Shown here piece after piece: positions 1 to 7,718 of a stretch of DNA of 39,750 bases. Numbering within the stretch: position 1 is the first letter of the stretch; each line of letters opens with the position of its first letter. Source of the stretch: Dendronalium phyllosphericum CENA369 (lineage in GTDB: Bacteria > Cyanobacteriota > Cyanobacteriia > Cyanobacteriales > Nostocaceae); contig NZ_JAECZA010000035.1 of the NCBI RefSeq assembly GCF_016056275.1, positions 1 through 39,750 of the forward strand, given 5' to 3'. The translations under genes were made by a program, and so were the position numbers. The notes under the pieces are model-generated. The model did no database searches. It saw only the letters and a list, made by a program, of their open reading frames with translations, and was not told the DNA's origin.

Positions 1-100
1 GCAGGGGGAGATGAGGGAGATGAGGGAGCAGGGGGAGATGAGGGAGATGAGGGAGCAGGGGGAGATGAGGGAGATGAGGGAGATGGAGGAGATGGAGGAG
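1..100. repeat. CTCCCTCAT-type nonamer array (reverse orientation)
   Basis: Purine-rich tandem array built from GGGAGATGA and GGGGGAGCA variants. On the other strand it reads CTCCCTCAT. The same array occurs at 18821-18890 and 39663-39743, in the opposite orientation. It lies upstream of corA and has no plausible coding content. Confidence 0.85.
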
Positions 101-198
101 AAAAACTCCTAACTCAGCACTCTTTACTACTGAAAACTGACCCTAACTCAGCACTCAGCACTATTTACTACTGACAACTAACAATTAAGTAAAAATTT

Positions 199-1353
199 AT
201 GGCAAGAAGCATAGCAAGAAAAATTCGTCACATTCCTAAAGTAGTAACTAAGCTATATCGAAAAGACTTCTATCACCAGCCAGGTACTCTGCCAGGAACT
301 ATTTTTATTGATGAAAATGCCGAACCTCCAACGATTTTTTTGATTGACTATAACCAAACAAATTTCATCCGCAAACAAATAGCAACTCCAGAAGAATGCG
401 CCCCTTATTTAGATACAGAATCTGTGAGTTGGGTAGATGTCCAAGGTTTAGGTAATCAAGACATATTACAAAGATTGGGTAGAGTTTTTGATTTACATCC
501 TTTGGTTTTAGAAGATGTAGTTAATGTACCAGAGCGTCCCAAAATAGAGGATTATGAAGACCAATTGTTGTTCATTGCCCGTATGGTAGTTCCAAAAGAC
601 AAAACTTGTGGTTTTTATAGCGAGCAAGTAAGTTTTATTTTGAGTAAGAATTACTTACTAACAGTTCAAGAAGAACCAGAGCATGATTGCTTTGAAGGTG
701 TGAGAGTGCGAATTGATAGAAACAAAGGTATCATTCGCAAACAGAGGACTGATTATTTAGCTTATGCGCTGTTAGATGCAATTATTGATGGTTTTTTCCC
801 AGTGTTAGAGCTTTACGGGGAGCGAATTGAGGAGTTAGAAGAAGAAGTAATGGTCAATCCTACTCGACAAACGTTACAAAACATTTATCAAGTTAGGCGA
901 GAATTACTGCAATTGCGCCGTGCTATCTGGCCCCAACGTGATGCAATTAATTCATTAATTCGAGATGGTAGCGAACTGATTGGTGAGGAAGTACGAATTT
1001 ACCTGAGAGATTGTTATGACCATGCAGTGCAAGTCATGGATATGGTAGAAACTTACCGAGAACTAGCATCTGGATTGATGGATGTTTATTTGTCGTCTGT
1101 GAGTAACAAAATGAATGAAATCATGAAAGTGCTGACGGTGGTTTCGTCAATTTTTATTCCCCTAACTTTTGTTGCCGGAATATATGGTATGAATTTCAAT
1201 ACCGAAAAATCACCATATAATATGCCAGAACTGAATTGGTATTGGGGCTACCCAATTTGTTTAGCGATCATGGCTGCGATCGCATTTGCCTTGTTGTTCT
1301 TTTTTTGGCAACGAGGCTGGTTGAAAAATTCTTCAACAATTAAGCCGGATTAA
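199..1353 (+). CDS. corA: Magnesium/cobalt transporter CorA
   Basis: Inner-membrane divalent cation channel of the CorA/Mrs2 family, importing Mg2+ and possibly Co2+. The 384-residue protein has a long cytoplasmic N-terminal domain with coiled-coil helices (about residues 200-310). Two C-terminal membrane helices follow: the first ends in the diagnostic YGMNF motif near residue 332, and the second spans about residues 348-370. The loop after GMN contains acidic and polar residues (NTEKSPYNMPELN), as the family requires. Length is normal for cyanobacterial CorA. The ATG at 199 follows an A/T-rich stretch without a strong Shine-Dalgarno sequence. An unknown membrane-anchored gene follows 62 nt later on the same strand and may be co-transcribed. 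The family call is secure; ion preference cannot be read from sequence. Confidence 0.95.
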   Translation: MARSIARKIRHIPKVVTKLYRKDFYHQPGTLPGTIFIDENAEPPTIFLIDYNQTNFIRKQIATPEECAPYLDTESVSWVDVQGLGNQDILQRLGRVFDLHPLVLEDVVNVPERPKIEDYEDQLLFIARMVVPKDKTCGFYSEQVSFILSKNYLLTVQEEPEHDCFEGVRVRIDRNKGIIRKQRTDYLAYALLDAIIDGFFPVLELYGERIEELEEEVMVNPTRQTLQNIYQVRRELLQLRRAIWPQRDAINSLIRDGSELIGEEVRIYLRDCYDHAVQVMDMVETYRELASGLMDVYLSSVSNKMNEIMKVLTVVSSIFIPLTFVAGIYGMNFNTEKSPYNMPELNWYWGYPICLAIMAAIAFALLFFFWQRGWLKNSSTIKPD

Positions 1354-1415
1354 AGCTTGAATACTAGTATGAATCGAATATACAAAATTAGCGTGGGGAG
1401 TTAATATTTTAAGTT

Positions 1416-2123
1416 ATGAGAGGGAGTAGCGACCAAAATTTAGTTGTTCTGACGCTTTATATCATTGGCGTTTCTTATGTATTTAATCGGATGGTTGAAT
1501 CCATCGACGATAAAATTAAGTTTGAGTTTCAAAAAGCAGTTGTAGACGAGCAACTTCAAGAGCAAAATTTGCAAGAGCAAATTGGAATTTCTTTTAAACT
1601 CAAAGATTCATACTCGTTTGACGATTTAAAAGATTTGTCGGTTAGCATCGAGAACAAATCTGATAATCTTGCAGTATACGTTGACTGGGACAATAGCTCA
1701 TTAGTTGCTGAATATAGCAAGCAGTCGCGTCGAGTAATTCGCAAATCACCAGACTTAACCCGCGACTTAGCTGTACCGCAAAGTCCCAGTTTAATCGCTC
1801 CGAAAAAAACACTTTCAGAGACAGTGACAGCAGAAGATGTTTTTGAGCGCGATAAAGAAGCAGGAACCTACTCAGCCAAAAAACCCATAGTTAATATTGA
1901 TGGTTTGAAAGCTGGTGGCCCGCCTCAAAAAAAGCTATACAACGATTTTGTAAACAGAAGAAATGAGTTGCAATTCTCACTACAGCTGGTGCTGCGGTTA
2001 TCGGAATTACGCATCGGTCTAACCCCAGGTGTCAACATACCCCCTGTGTGCATTATCAATTGTCCCTTCACCGTCAGGAAGCTACCTTGGACTTACGCCC
2101 TACCTTGGAATAAAAAGAAGTAA
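1416..2123 (+). CDS. Unknown membrane-anchored protein
   Basis: A 235-residue protein that I do not recognise. Residues 9-24 (LVVLTLYIIGVSYVFN) form one hydrophobic segment, likely an N-terminal membrane anchor. A charged, Gln/Glu-rich stretch (about 30-60) could form a short coiled coil. The middle looks like a beta-rich domain (about 55-105) followed by a low-complexity Pro/Ser/Thr linker. The C-terminus contains a Cys pair (VCIINCPF) and ends in a basic KKK tail. It lies between corA and rnpB on the same strand. The ATG at 1416 is the first in frame and follows a GGGGAG stretch about 20 nt upstream, so the ribosome site is not clear. Codon use and HIP1 context look native, so the gene is probably real. 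Confidence 0.7.
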   Translation: MRGSSDQNLVVLTLYIIGVSYVFNRMVESIDDKIKFEFQKAVVDEQLQEQNLQEQIGISFKLKDSYSFDDLKDLSVSIENKSDNLAVYVDWDNSSLVAEYSKQSRRVIRKSPDLTRDLAVPQSPSLIAPKKTLSETVTAEDVFERDKEAGTYSAKKPIVNIDGLKAGGPPQKKLYNDFVNRRNELQFSLQLVLRLSELRIGLTPGVNIPPVCIINCPFTVRKLPWTYALPWNKKK

Positions 2124-2136
2124 TCCATACCAAACA

Positions 2137-2142
2137 TATAAT
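2137..2142 (+). promoter_or_regulatory. Candidate -10 box for rnpB
   Basis: A perfect TATAAT lies 25 nt before the 5' strand of the RNase P RNA P1 helix. No good -35 box is seen at 16-18 nt. The position fits a promoter with a short 5' leader, but the call rests on one hexamer. Confidence 0.4.
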
Positions 2143-2164
2143 GTCATCCAAGATTACACTGGAA

Positions 2165-2592
2165 CTAGGAGAGAGTAGGCGCAGGCGGTTGCAGATCGGT
2201 TATGATAACTGGTTTGAGGAAAGTCCGGGCTCCCGAAAGACCAAACTTGCTGGATAACGTCCAGTGCGAGCGATCGTGAGGATAGTGCCACAGAAAGATA
2301 CCGCCAGGACAATTAAAAATTAAAAATGTAAAATGAGTAATTTTTAATTTTTAATTTTGCATTTTTAATTGATCCTGGTAAGGGTGCAAAGGTGCGGTAA
2401 GAGCGCACCAGCAGCGTCGAGAGGCGCTGGCTCGGTAAACCCCGGTTGGGAGCAAGGCGACAGGAACTACGGTTGGTCTTTTACCAGTTCCTAAAATTAG
2501 AGCCGCTAGAGGCGGTTGGTAACAGCCGTCCCAGATAGATAACTGCCCTCGCAAGAGAACAGAACCCGGCTTATGTCCTACTCTCTCCTCTT
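2165..2592 (+). ncRNA. rnpB: RNase P RNA (M1 RNA), bacterial type A
   Basis: Catalytic RNA of ribonuclease P, which matures tRNA 5' ends. The conserved block GAGGAAAGTCCGGGCTCCC begins at about 2215, and AGAACCCGGCTTATGTCC near 2561-2578 forms the P4 partner region. The ends pair perfectly: 2167-2179 with 2577-2589 make a 13-bp P1 helix, which sets the boundaries to within a few bases. Two further conserved stretches are visible, ATAGTGCCACAGAAA near 2282 and AAACCCCGGTTGGGAGCAAGG near 2437. An A/T-rich hairpin insertion sits between these halves. The gene lies just upstream of rnc. Identification is certain; exact mature ends are inferred from P1. Confidence 0.97.
2308..2377 (+). repeat. A/T-rich hairpin insertion inside rnpB
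   Basis: AATTAAAAATTAAAAATG-type repeats at 2311-2333 face their complement at 2340-2374, making a long A/U hairpin in the RNA. It falls after the ATAGTGCCACAGAAA block, where the P12 arm is expected. Heterocystous cyanobacteria are known to carry STRR-type extensions in this arm. Confidence 0.8.
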
Positions 2593-2608
2593 TATTTAGT
2601 GCTGAGTG

Positions 2609-2628
2609 AGACGCGATGAATCGCGTCT
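2609..2628. repeat. Palindrome AGACGCGAT-GA-ATCGCGTCT
   Basis: A 9-bp perfect stem with a 2-nt loop, located 20 nt after rnpB. It could act as the rnpB terminator, but no T-run follows. Near-identical palindromes occur at 7640, 31033 and 31071, so it belongs to a dispersed repeat family. Confidence 0.75.
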
Positions 2629-2686
2629 GTACAAGAATTAGTTATTTCTTCTTTTTTTCCCTTTCCTCTCTTGCCCATCTCCCTTG

Positions 2687-3406
2687 ATGACACTTGTTTA
2701 CCCACGCCGTCAGCGGCAGCTCGAAAGCTTAGTTAGAAAGTTAGGTTTGCCAATAGAAGCACCTATTAAATGGCAACTGCTAGATTTGGCGCTGACTCAT
2801 CCCACTGTCTCTGATTCAGCCAATTACGAACAGCTTGAGTTTGTTGGTGATGCTGTGGTAAGACTGGCAGCAGCAGTTCTGTTGTGGGAAAATTATCCAG
2901 ATTGTCAAGTTGGGGATTTTGCGGCAATTCGTTCTGTGTTGGTGAGCGATCGCATCCTCGCACAATTAGCAAGAGAATACGGTTTAGAGTTATATTTACT
3001 AGTCGCCGGCAGTGCTACTAGCGATAAAGTTGGTCAAGAATCGCGGCTAGCCGACGCTTTTGAAGCTGTTCTGGGTGCGCTTTATCTCAGCACTAATAAT
3101 CTAGACCTGATTCGCCCTTGGCTAGACTCACACTTTCAACGCCTAGCAACAGAAATTCGCCTCGACCCCGCTAGGCTTAACTACAAAGCTGCTCTACAAG
3201 AATGGACGCAAGCACATTTTAAAGTTTTACCCGATTATCGGGTCGTAGAAGTCAATCAAGCTAATCGCAATCAAGACCGTTTTGTTGCTGAAGTCTGGCT
3301 GCACGGCAACAAATTAGGTGAAGGTAAGGGACGCTCAATCAAAGCTGCGGAACAAGCCGCAGCCAAGGTAGCTTTTTTAGCAATTCCTAATCAGAATAAT
3401 CCCTGA
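2687..3406 (+). CDS. rnc: Ribonuclease III
   Basis: Endonuclease that cuts double-stranded RNA in rRNA maturation and antisense regulation. The N-terminal catalytic domain carries the signature LEFVGDAVV (about residues 46-54) and the second acidic cluster DAFEAVLGALYL (about 120-131), so all four metal-binding acidic positions appear present. A double-stranded RNA-binding domain follows at about 160-232, ending in the GRSIKAAEQAAAKVAF helix. Length (239 residues) is typical. The ATG at 2687 is chosen over a TTG one codon earlier. The upstream sequence is pyrimidine-rich repeat DNA without a clear ribosome site. Its position beside rnpB groups two RNA-processing genes. Cyanobacteria often have more than one RNase III paralogue, and which one this is cannot be told here. 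Confidence 0.93.
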   Translation: MTLVYPRRQRQLESLVRKLGLPIEAPIKWQLLDLALTHPTVSDSANYEQLEFVGDAVVRLAAAVLLWENYPDCQVGDFAAIRSVLVSDRILAQLAREYGLELYLLVAGSATSDKVGQESRLADAFEAVLGALYLSTNNLDLIRPWLDSHFQRLATEIRLDPARLNYKAALQEWTQAHFKVLPDYRVVEVNQANRNQDRFVAEVWLHGNKLGEGKGRSIKAAEQAAAKVAFLAIPNQNNP

Positions 3407-3457
3407 ACTCAAAAGACAGTTGATAAGCTGATAATCAGTTGGTGTCAGTATTAACTA

Positions 3458-4564
3458 ATGATTAAAATTGCAATTATCGGGGTTGGGCGTTGGGGAGTGC
3501 ATTTACTGCGGAATTTTTTAGCACACCCCCAAGTAAGTGTGGTGGCTGTAGTAGACCCACATCCGGAAAGATTGGCGGCGGTAAAGCAGCAGTTTAACTT
3601 AGATGAAAATATACTATTGACAACTCAGTGGGAAGATTTACAACAAGTGCCGGGGTTAACAGCAGTGGCGATCGCAACTCCAGCTTCTACCCACTATGGT
3701 TTAATCAAGGATGCTCTCAAACAGGGATACCACGTTTTAGCAGAAAAACCCCTAACTCTAGACCCAGAAGAATGCCGAGAATTGTGTCTATTGGCAGAAC
3801 AACAGCAACTGATACTGATGGTTGACCACACATATTTATTTCATCCAGGCGTTCAGCAAGGACAAGCTGTAATTCAAGCAGGGAAATTAGGCAATCTACG
3901 CTATGGCTACGCCACCCGTACCCATTTAGGGCCTGTGCGACACGATGTTGATGCCCTCTGGGATTTAGCGATTCACGATATTGCTATCTTTAATAACTGG
4001 CTGGGTCAAGTACCTGTGAAAGTCCAAGCAACGGGTACGGTGTGGCTACAGGGGAGAGTAGGGGAAGATGCAGAGAAAGAGAGACGCGGGGACGCAGGGA
4101 AATTACTCTCTACATCCCCGCGTCCCCACATCCCTGTGTCCTCATCTCAGGGATTAGCTGATTTAGTCTGGCTAACGCTAACATACCCGGATGGTTTTCA
4201 GGCTTGTATTCATCTGTGCTGGCTCAATCCCGATAAACAGCGACGACTTGCAGTTGTGGGTAGCCTTGGCAGCTTAATTTTTGATGAAATGTCACCCTCA
4301 TCACCTTTGACTTTACTACATGGTGAATTTGAACTTCAAGGAAATAACTTTATACCTGTGAATCAACAGCGAGAAGTGGTGGAATTAGAACCAAAGGAAC
4401 CGTTGCAGCAAGTTTGCGATCGCTTTGTTATCTCCATCCTGAAAAACACTCCTTCAGAAGTTTCATCTGGCTGGGTAGGCACACAGTTAGTAGAAATTCT
4501 CGCTGCTCTAACAGTATCTCTTCAGCAAGAAGGCAACCCTGTTTTTCTCCATACAGGGGTGTAA
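3458..4564 (+). CDS. Gfo/Idh/MocA-family oxidoreductase with in-frame repeat insertion
   Basis: NAD(P)-dependent sugar or cyclitol dehydrogenase-like protein, 368 residues, substrate unknown. The N-terminal Rossmann fold begins IAIIGVGRWGVHLLRNF (GxGxxG variant). The family motif EKPLTLDPEEC (about 95-105) supplies the conserved EKP lysine, and WDLAIHDIAIF (about 168-178) gives the usual D-x-x-x-H-D motif. Between VWLQG and GLADLVW lies about 30 residues of charged and Ser/Pro-rich sequence, encoded by a palindromic repeat at 4051-4148 that keeps the frame open. Without this insertion the protein would have an ordinary length. It follows rnc by 51 nt on the same strand. The family is sure; the role is unknown. 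Confidence 0.88.
   Translation: MIKIAIIGVGRWGVHLLRNFLAHPQVSVVAVVDPHPERLAAVKQQFNLDENILLTTQWEDLQQVPGLTAVAIATPASTHYGLIKDALKQGYHVLAEKPLTLDPEECRELCLLAEQQQLILMVDHTYLFHPGVQQGQAVIQAGKLGNLRYGYATRTHLGPVRHDVDALWDLAIHDIAIFNNWLGQVPVKVQATGTVWLQGRVGEDAEKERRGDAGKLLSTSPRPHIPVSSSQGLADLVWLTLTYPDGFQACIHLCWLNPDKQRRLAVVGSLGSLIFDEMSPSSPLTLLHGEFELQGNNFIPVNQQREVVELEPKEPLQQVCDRFVISILKNTPSEVSSGWVGTQLVEILAALTVSLQQEGNPVFLHTGV
4051..4148. repeat. Palindromic GACGCGGGGA repeat inserted in the oxidoreductase gene
   Basis: GACGCGGGGA at 4083-4092 pairs exactly with TCCCCGCGTC at 4115-4124. The flanks carry GACGCAGGGA and CATCCCTGTGTCC. Related GTCTCCCTGTCCCCGCGTCCC sequence occurs in intergenic DNA at about 29246-29270, so this is a dispersed repeat lying within a coding region. 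Confidence 0.75.
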
Positions 4565-4597
4565 GGGTTTTTAATATGTATGCTTATATACCGCTTT

Positions 4598-4622
4598 CCC
4601 TAACCTACCGTAGGGTAGGGTA
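4598..4622. repeat. Imperfect palindrome between convergent genes
   Basis: CCCTAACCTACCGTAGGGTAGGG lies between the convergent oxidoreductase and kinase genes and overlaps the kinase stop region. It may serve as a terminator. GTAGGGT is also a recurring end motif of other repeats here, for example at 10680. Confidence 0.45.
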
Positions 4623-6569
4623 ACAGTTTCCCTTTGCTCCTTCATCCCCAGTTGGAATTTCCAGATTCTCTAATTCCTCTTCTTCGGCTGGAATAGGTAA
4701 CGGCAAGACTTCAATTAGAGGCAGAACAATCTTCACTGTTGTGCCTTGATTGAGTCCTGGACTCTCAAGAGTGATGCTACCTCCCATGAGTTCAATTAAG
4801 TTTCGTGAAATCGCTAATCCTAGTCCCGTACCCTCAAACTTACGTGTAGTGCTACCATTCACCATTACAAAGGGGCGAAATAGTTTGTGCTGTTGGGCAG
4901 GTTCAATGCCTAAACCTGTATCCGTTACAGTTACAATCGCCTGAGATTTTTCATCACTTTGTTGAATTGTTATAGCAATTGTGATGGTTCCCTCGTCAGT
5001 AAATTTAGTGGCATTACCGATGACATTAATTAGTACCTGCTTCAATTTTGCCGCGTCTGCATTTACAGAAATTGGCTCATTCCCTAGGTCAATTTTCAAC
5101 TGCAAGCCTTTTTGTTGAATATTCACTGACTGTATATTAATAACATCTTGCAATATTTGTCGCAGGTCAAGAAGTTCTGTGACTACTGAGAGTTTGTTTG
5201 CTTCGATTTTGGAGATATCGAGTAGATCGTTAATGATACCTAGCAAGTGGATCGCTGTTTCGTCGGCACGCTTGAGGAATTCCATTTCTTCTTCCCGGCT
5301 ATCGCACATGCCATCTCGAACCAGACGCACGCAGTTAATAATAATGTTTAACGGGTTTCGCAGTTCGTGGGAAGTCGTAGCTAAAAACTGACTCTTGCTT
5401 TGGTTAGCATTTTTTGCTTCTTGCCAAGCGATTTCTAGTTCTTCTGCCCAAGCTTTAAGCCTCTCCATCATTTGGTCTAGTGCTTGAGCGAGTTGATTGA
5501 ATTCTCTAATGTGGAAGTTATGAGGAACTGGTTGTGCGGCGTGGTGACTGTGAATATTCAAAGCATAGTCTCGTAGTTCTTCTACAGGACGTGCGAGGTA
5601 AGGAGCTAAACACAGCGATGCTAATAAACTCGCACCAATCAAGCCAACTGTTAAAACGATGAGGATAAGTTTGATTTCTTCTAAACCAAACAAAGCATTA
5701 TCTACACTCGTCACAGCTAAAAGTACCCATTTTTGTCCCTGCTGTTGGGTAACGGGATTGGCAATCACCGTATAACCAACTACTAATTCTCTGCCCTGTT
5801 CAAAAGTTAAATCGATCGCATTATTTTGCTCGCTAAAGCCTGGAGTGGGATGCGCCAACGCATTCTTGACAATGCTTTGCAGCTCGGAAGCGTCTGGGTG
5901 CTGTTTAATGTTAGTCCCTACTTGCTGTGTCCAGGGGTGTGCTAATATCGTCCCATCCTCGGCAATTATTAACATCGAACCTGTCAGCGATCCTGGCTGA
6001 ATGCGAGTTTGCTGGTAAAGTGCCGACTGAAGACTCAAAGTATACTGTAATTGTCCAGTTTGATTGTAGACTGGGGCAGATAATACCAGTTGCAGTTGGT
6101 TCTCTGGATTGCGTTGACCAGTTGTTCCTGCTTTTGGTGGTAGTATTGTCTTGACATCAACCCCATCACCAGAAAAGCTTGGTATCAATTCTGTAATTGC
6201 TTTGTCACCACAGGTGCTGGCAACGATTTTGCCATCTTGCAAATCGGTTAATTGCAAGCACTCAATATCGGTTGGTAGTTGTTGTGCTAGCTGTGTGAGA
6301 AATTTTTCTATTTCTTCAGGCGAACCAGATTGAACAACCGTTGTCTGACTTGCAACTAACAAGCTGGTTTTGAGGCTAGCGATCGCATTGACAATCTTTT
6401 CTCCTTTAATAACGGCGCTGTCTGTCAGATTTTGACGGGCAGTTTTTAATAAACTGGAGCGTGCCTTATTTAAAGCTACAATCTGCCCAATAAATAAAAC
6501 TGGAACAAACAGCAGCAAAATTCTCGTTACTAAAATACGACGAAAGGATGATTGACGGTGCTTACCCAT
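4605..6569 (-). CDS. Sensor histidine kinase (periplasmic Cache-like sensor, HAMP, HisKA, HATPase)
   Basis: Membrane two-component sensor kinase, 654 residues from the ATG at 6569. An upstream TTG at 6617 would add 16 poorly hydrophobic residues, so the ATG is preferred. Order: a first membrane helix (about 14-34), a large extracytoplasmic region (about 40-295) resembling a double Cache domain, a second membrane helix (about 300-322), a HAMP-like linker, then the H-box FLATTSHELRNPLN with phosphoacceptor His401. An N-box (NVIGNATKFTDEG), a G1 box (DTGLGI) and a G2 box (GTGLGLAI) follow. All catalytic motifs look intact. The last codons (CYPTLR) run into a CCCTAACC/GGTAGGG palindrome. No response-regulator gene is adjacent, so this is an orphan kinase. 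The ligand is unknown. Confidence 0.92.
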   Translation of the reverse strand: MGKHRQSSFRRILVTRILLLFVPVLFIGQIVALNKARSSLLKTARQNLTDSAVIKGEKIVNAIASLKTSLLVASQTTVVQSGSPEEIEKFLTQLAQQLPTDIECLQLTDLQDGKIVASTCGDKAITELIPSFSGDGVDVKTILPPKAGTTGQRNPENQLQLVLSAPVYNQTGQLQYTLSLQSALYQQTRIQPGSLTGSMLIIAEDGTILAHPWTQQVGTNIKQHPDASELQSIVKNALAHPTPGFSEQNNAIDLTFEQGRELVVGYTVIANPVTQQQGQKWVLLAVTSVDNALFGLEEIKLILIVLTVGLIGASLLASLCLAPYLARPVEELRDYALNIHSHHAAQPVPHNFHIREFNQLAQALDQMMERLKAWAEELEIAWQEAKNANQSKSQFLATTSHELRNPLNIIINCVRLVRDGMCDSREEEMEFLKRADETAIHLLGIINDLLDISKIEANKLSVVTELLDLRQILQDVINIQSVNIQQKGLQLKIDLGNEPISVNADAAKLKQVLINVIGNATKFTDEGTITIAITIQQSDEKSQAIVTVTDTGLGIEPAQQHKLFRPFVMVNGSTTRKFEGTGLGLAISRNLIELMGGSITLESPGLNQGTTVKIVLPLIEVLPLPIPAEEEELENLEIPTGDEGAKGNCYPTLR

Positions 6570-6860
6570 CGATTGTCTCACTTCGCATCTGCAAACCACA
6601 ACAGCAAAGATATGCAATTAGACCAGATAAAGGAGACATTTCATGAAGTTATGATAACTTTATTGTCAGCCCCTAACAATACCAAGTATTCAAGATCCAA
6701 AAAGAAACATGCTATACCAAAACTTCTAGATGGTATGTATGAAAAAGACTTGTGTTGCATGATAGATACAGTTGTGAAATTGGTAAACGTTAGCTGGCAG
6801 GCATAGATTTTGTAATTAACACACTCAGCAAGGAAAACTCCAGACTATCAAACCAACCTA

Positions 6861-7610
6861 ATGGTGCAACATCGTCCTCATACCACAGTAGTTTTGGCAA
6901 TGAGTGCAGATGGCAAAATAGCAGATTTTAGGCGATCGCCTGCTCGGTTTGGCTCAAGGGCTGATAAAGCACACCTCGAAAAACAAATCGCTGCTTCTGA
7001 TGCCGTTTTGTTTGGCGCTGGCACTCTCCGTGCCTACGGTACTACACTTACCGTATCACAACCGATTCTGCTGCAACATCGAATGCAAGAGGGCAAGCCT
7101 GCCCAGCCGATTCATATAGTCATTACACACTCTGCCGACCTCAATCCGGAAATTAAGTTTTTTCAACAACCAGTCAAACGTTGGTTACTTACAACAGCAG
7201 CAGGAGCAATCTTTTGGCAATCGCGGACACTTTCCTTAACAGGGGAAATGCCCACACAGAACTTTCCTTCAAAATTTGAGCAGATTTTAGTTTTTGAGAC
7301 ACGAACAGGGAAGATTGACATTCTAGCTGCTCTGCAACACCTAGCATTTATAGATATAACACGCTTGGTGGTATTGGGTGGTGGCGAATTAGTAGCTTCA
7401 ATGTTGGAATTAGATTTAATAGATGAATTATGGCTTACCGTTTGCCCGTTGATTTTAGGCGGAACTACTGCACCGACACCAGTAGAGGGTAGAGGATTTT
7501 TATCTCAACTCGCTCCCAGATTAGAACTGCTGGAAGTTCGACCAGTCGAGCAGGAAGTATTTTTGCACTATCGGCTGCAAAGATTGAGTGGATTAGATTA
7601 CCTTAAATAG
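6861..7610 (+). CDS. RibD C-terminal (dihydrofolate-reductase-like) family protein
   Basis: A 249-residue pyrimidine-reductase-type protein of the RibD_C family. This fold catalyses NADPH-dependent reduction of the ribosyl side chain in riboflavin synthesis, or related reductions. Evidence includes the opening TTVVLAMSADGKIAD, the RFGSRADKAHLEKQIAASDAVLFGAGTLRAYG stretch (about 30-60), the glycine-rich VVLGGGELVASML (about 166-178), and the ending LWLTVCPLILGGTTAPTPVEG. There is no N-terminal deaminase domain, so it is not full bifunctional RibD. The ATG at 6861 follows a weak ribosome site. It diverges from the histidine kinase across 290 nt. It may be a stand-alone riboflavin-pathway reductase or a paralogue with another substrate. 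Confidence 0.85.
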   Translation: MVQHRPHTTVVLAMSADGKIADFRRSPARFGSRADKAHLEKQIAASDAVLFGAGTLRAYGTTLTVSQPILLQHRMQEGKPAQPIHIVITHSADLNPEIKFFQQPVKRWLLTTAAGAIFWQSRTLSLTGEMPTQNFPSKFEQILVFETRTGKIDILAALQHLAFIDITRLVVLGGGELVASMLELDLIDELWLTVCPLILGGTTAPTPVEGRGFLSQLAPRLELLEVRPVEQEVFLHYRLQRLSGLDYLK

Positions 7611-7639
7611 GGCATGGGTCAGTTGTCAGTTGTGAGTAT

Positions 7640-7659
7640 AGACGCGATTAATCGCGTCT
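7640..7659. repeat. Perfect 20-bp palindrome AGACGCGATTAATCGCGTCT
   Basis: Located 29 nt after the RibD-like gene and followed by TGTACAAG, as in the copy at 2609. An exact copy of the palindrome is at 31071-31090 and a degenerate one at 31033-31052. Confidence 0.85.
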
Positions 7660-7718
7660 GTACAAGAGTCAGTTGTTAGTACTCTCCCTTGCTCCCTCTG
7701 CTCTCCTTAGTCCTTGAC

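Noticed and set aside
6552-6806. 84-residue plus-strand frame between the kinase and RibD-like genes
   Set aside because: It overlaps the kinase start, has no ribosome site, and has no recognisable motif. A short real gene from 6651 cannot be fully excluded.
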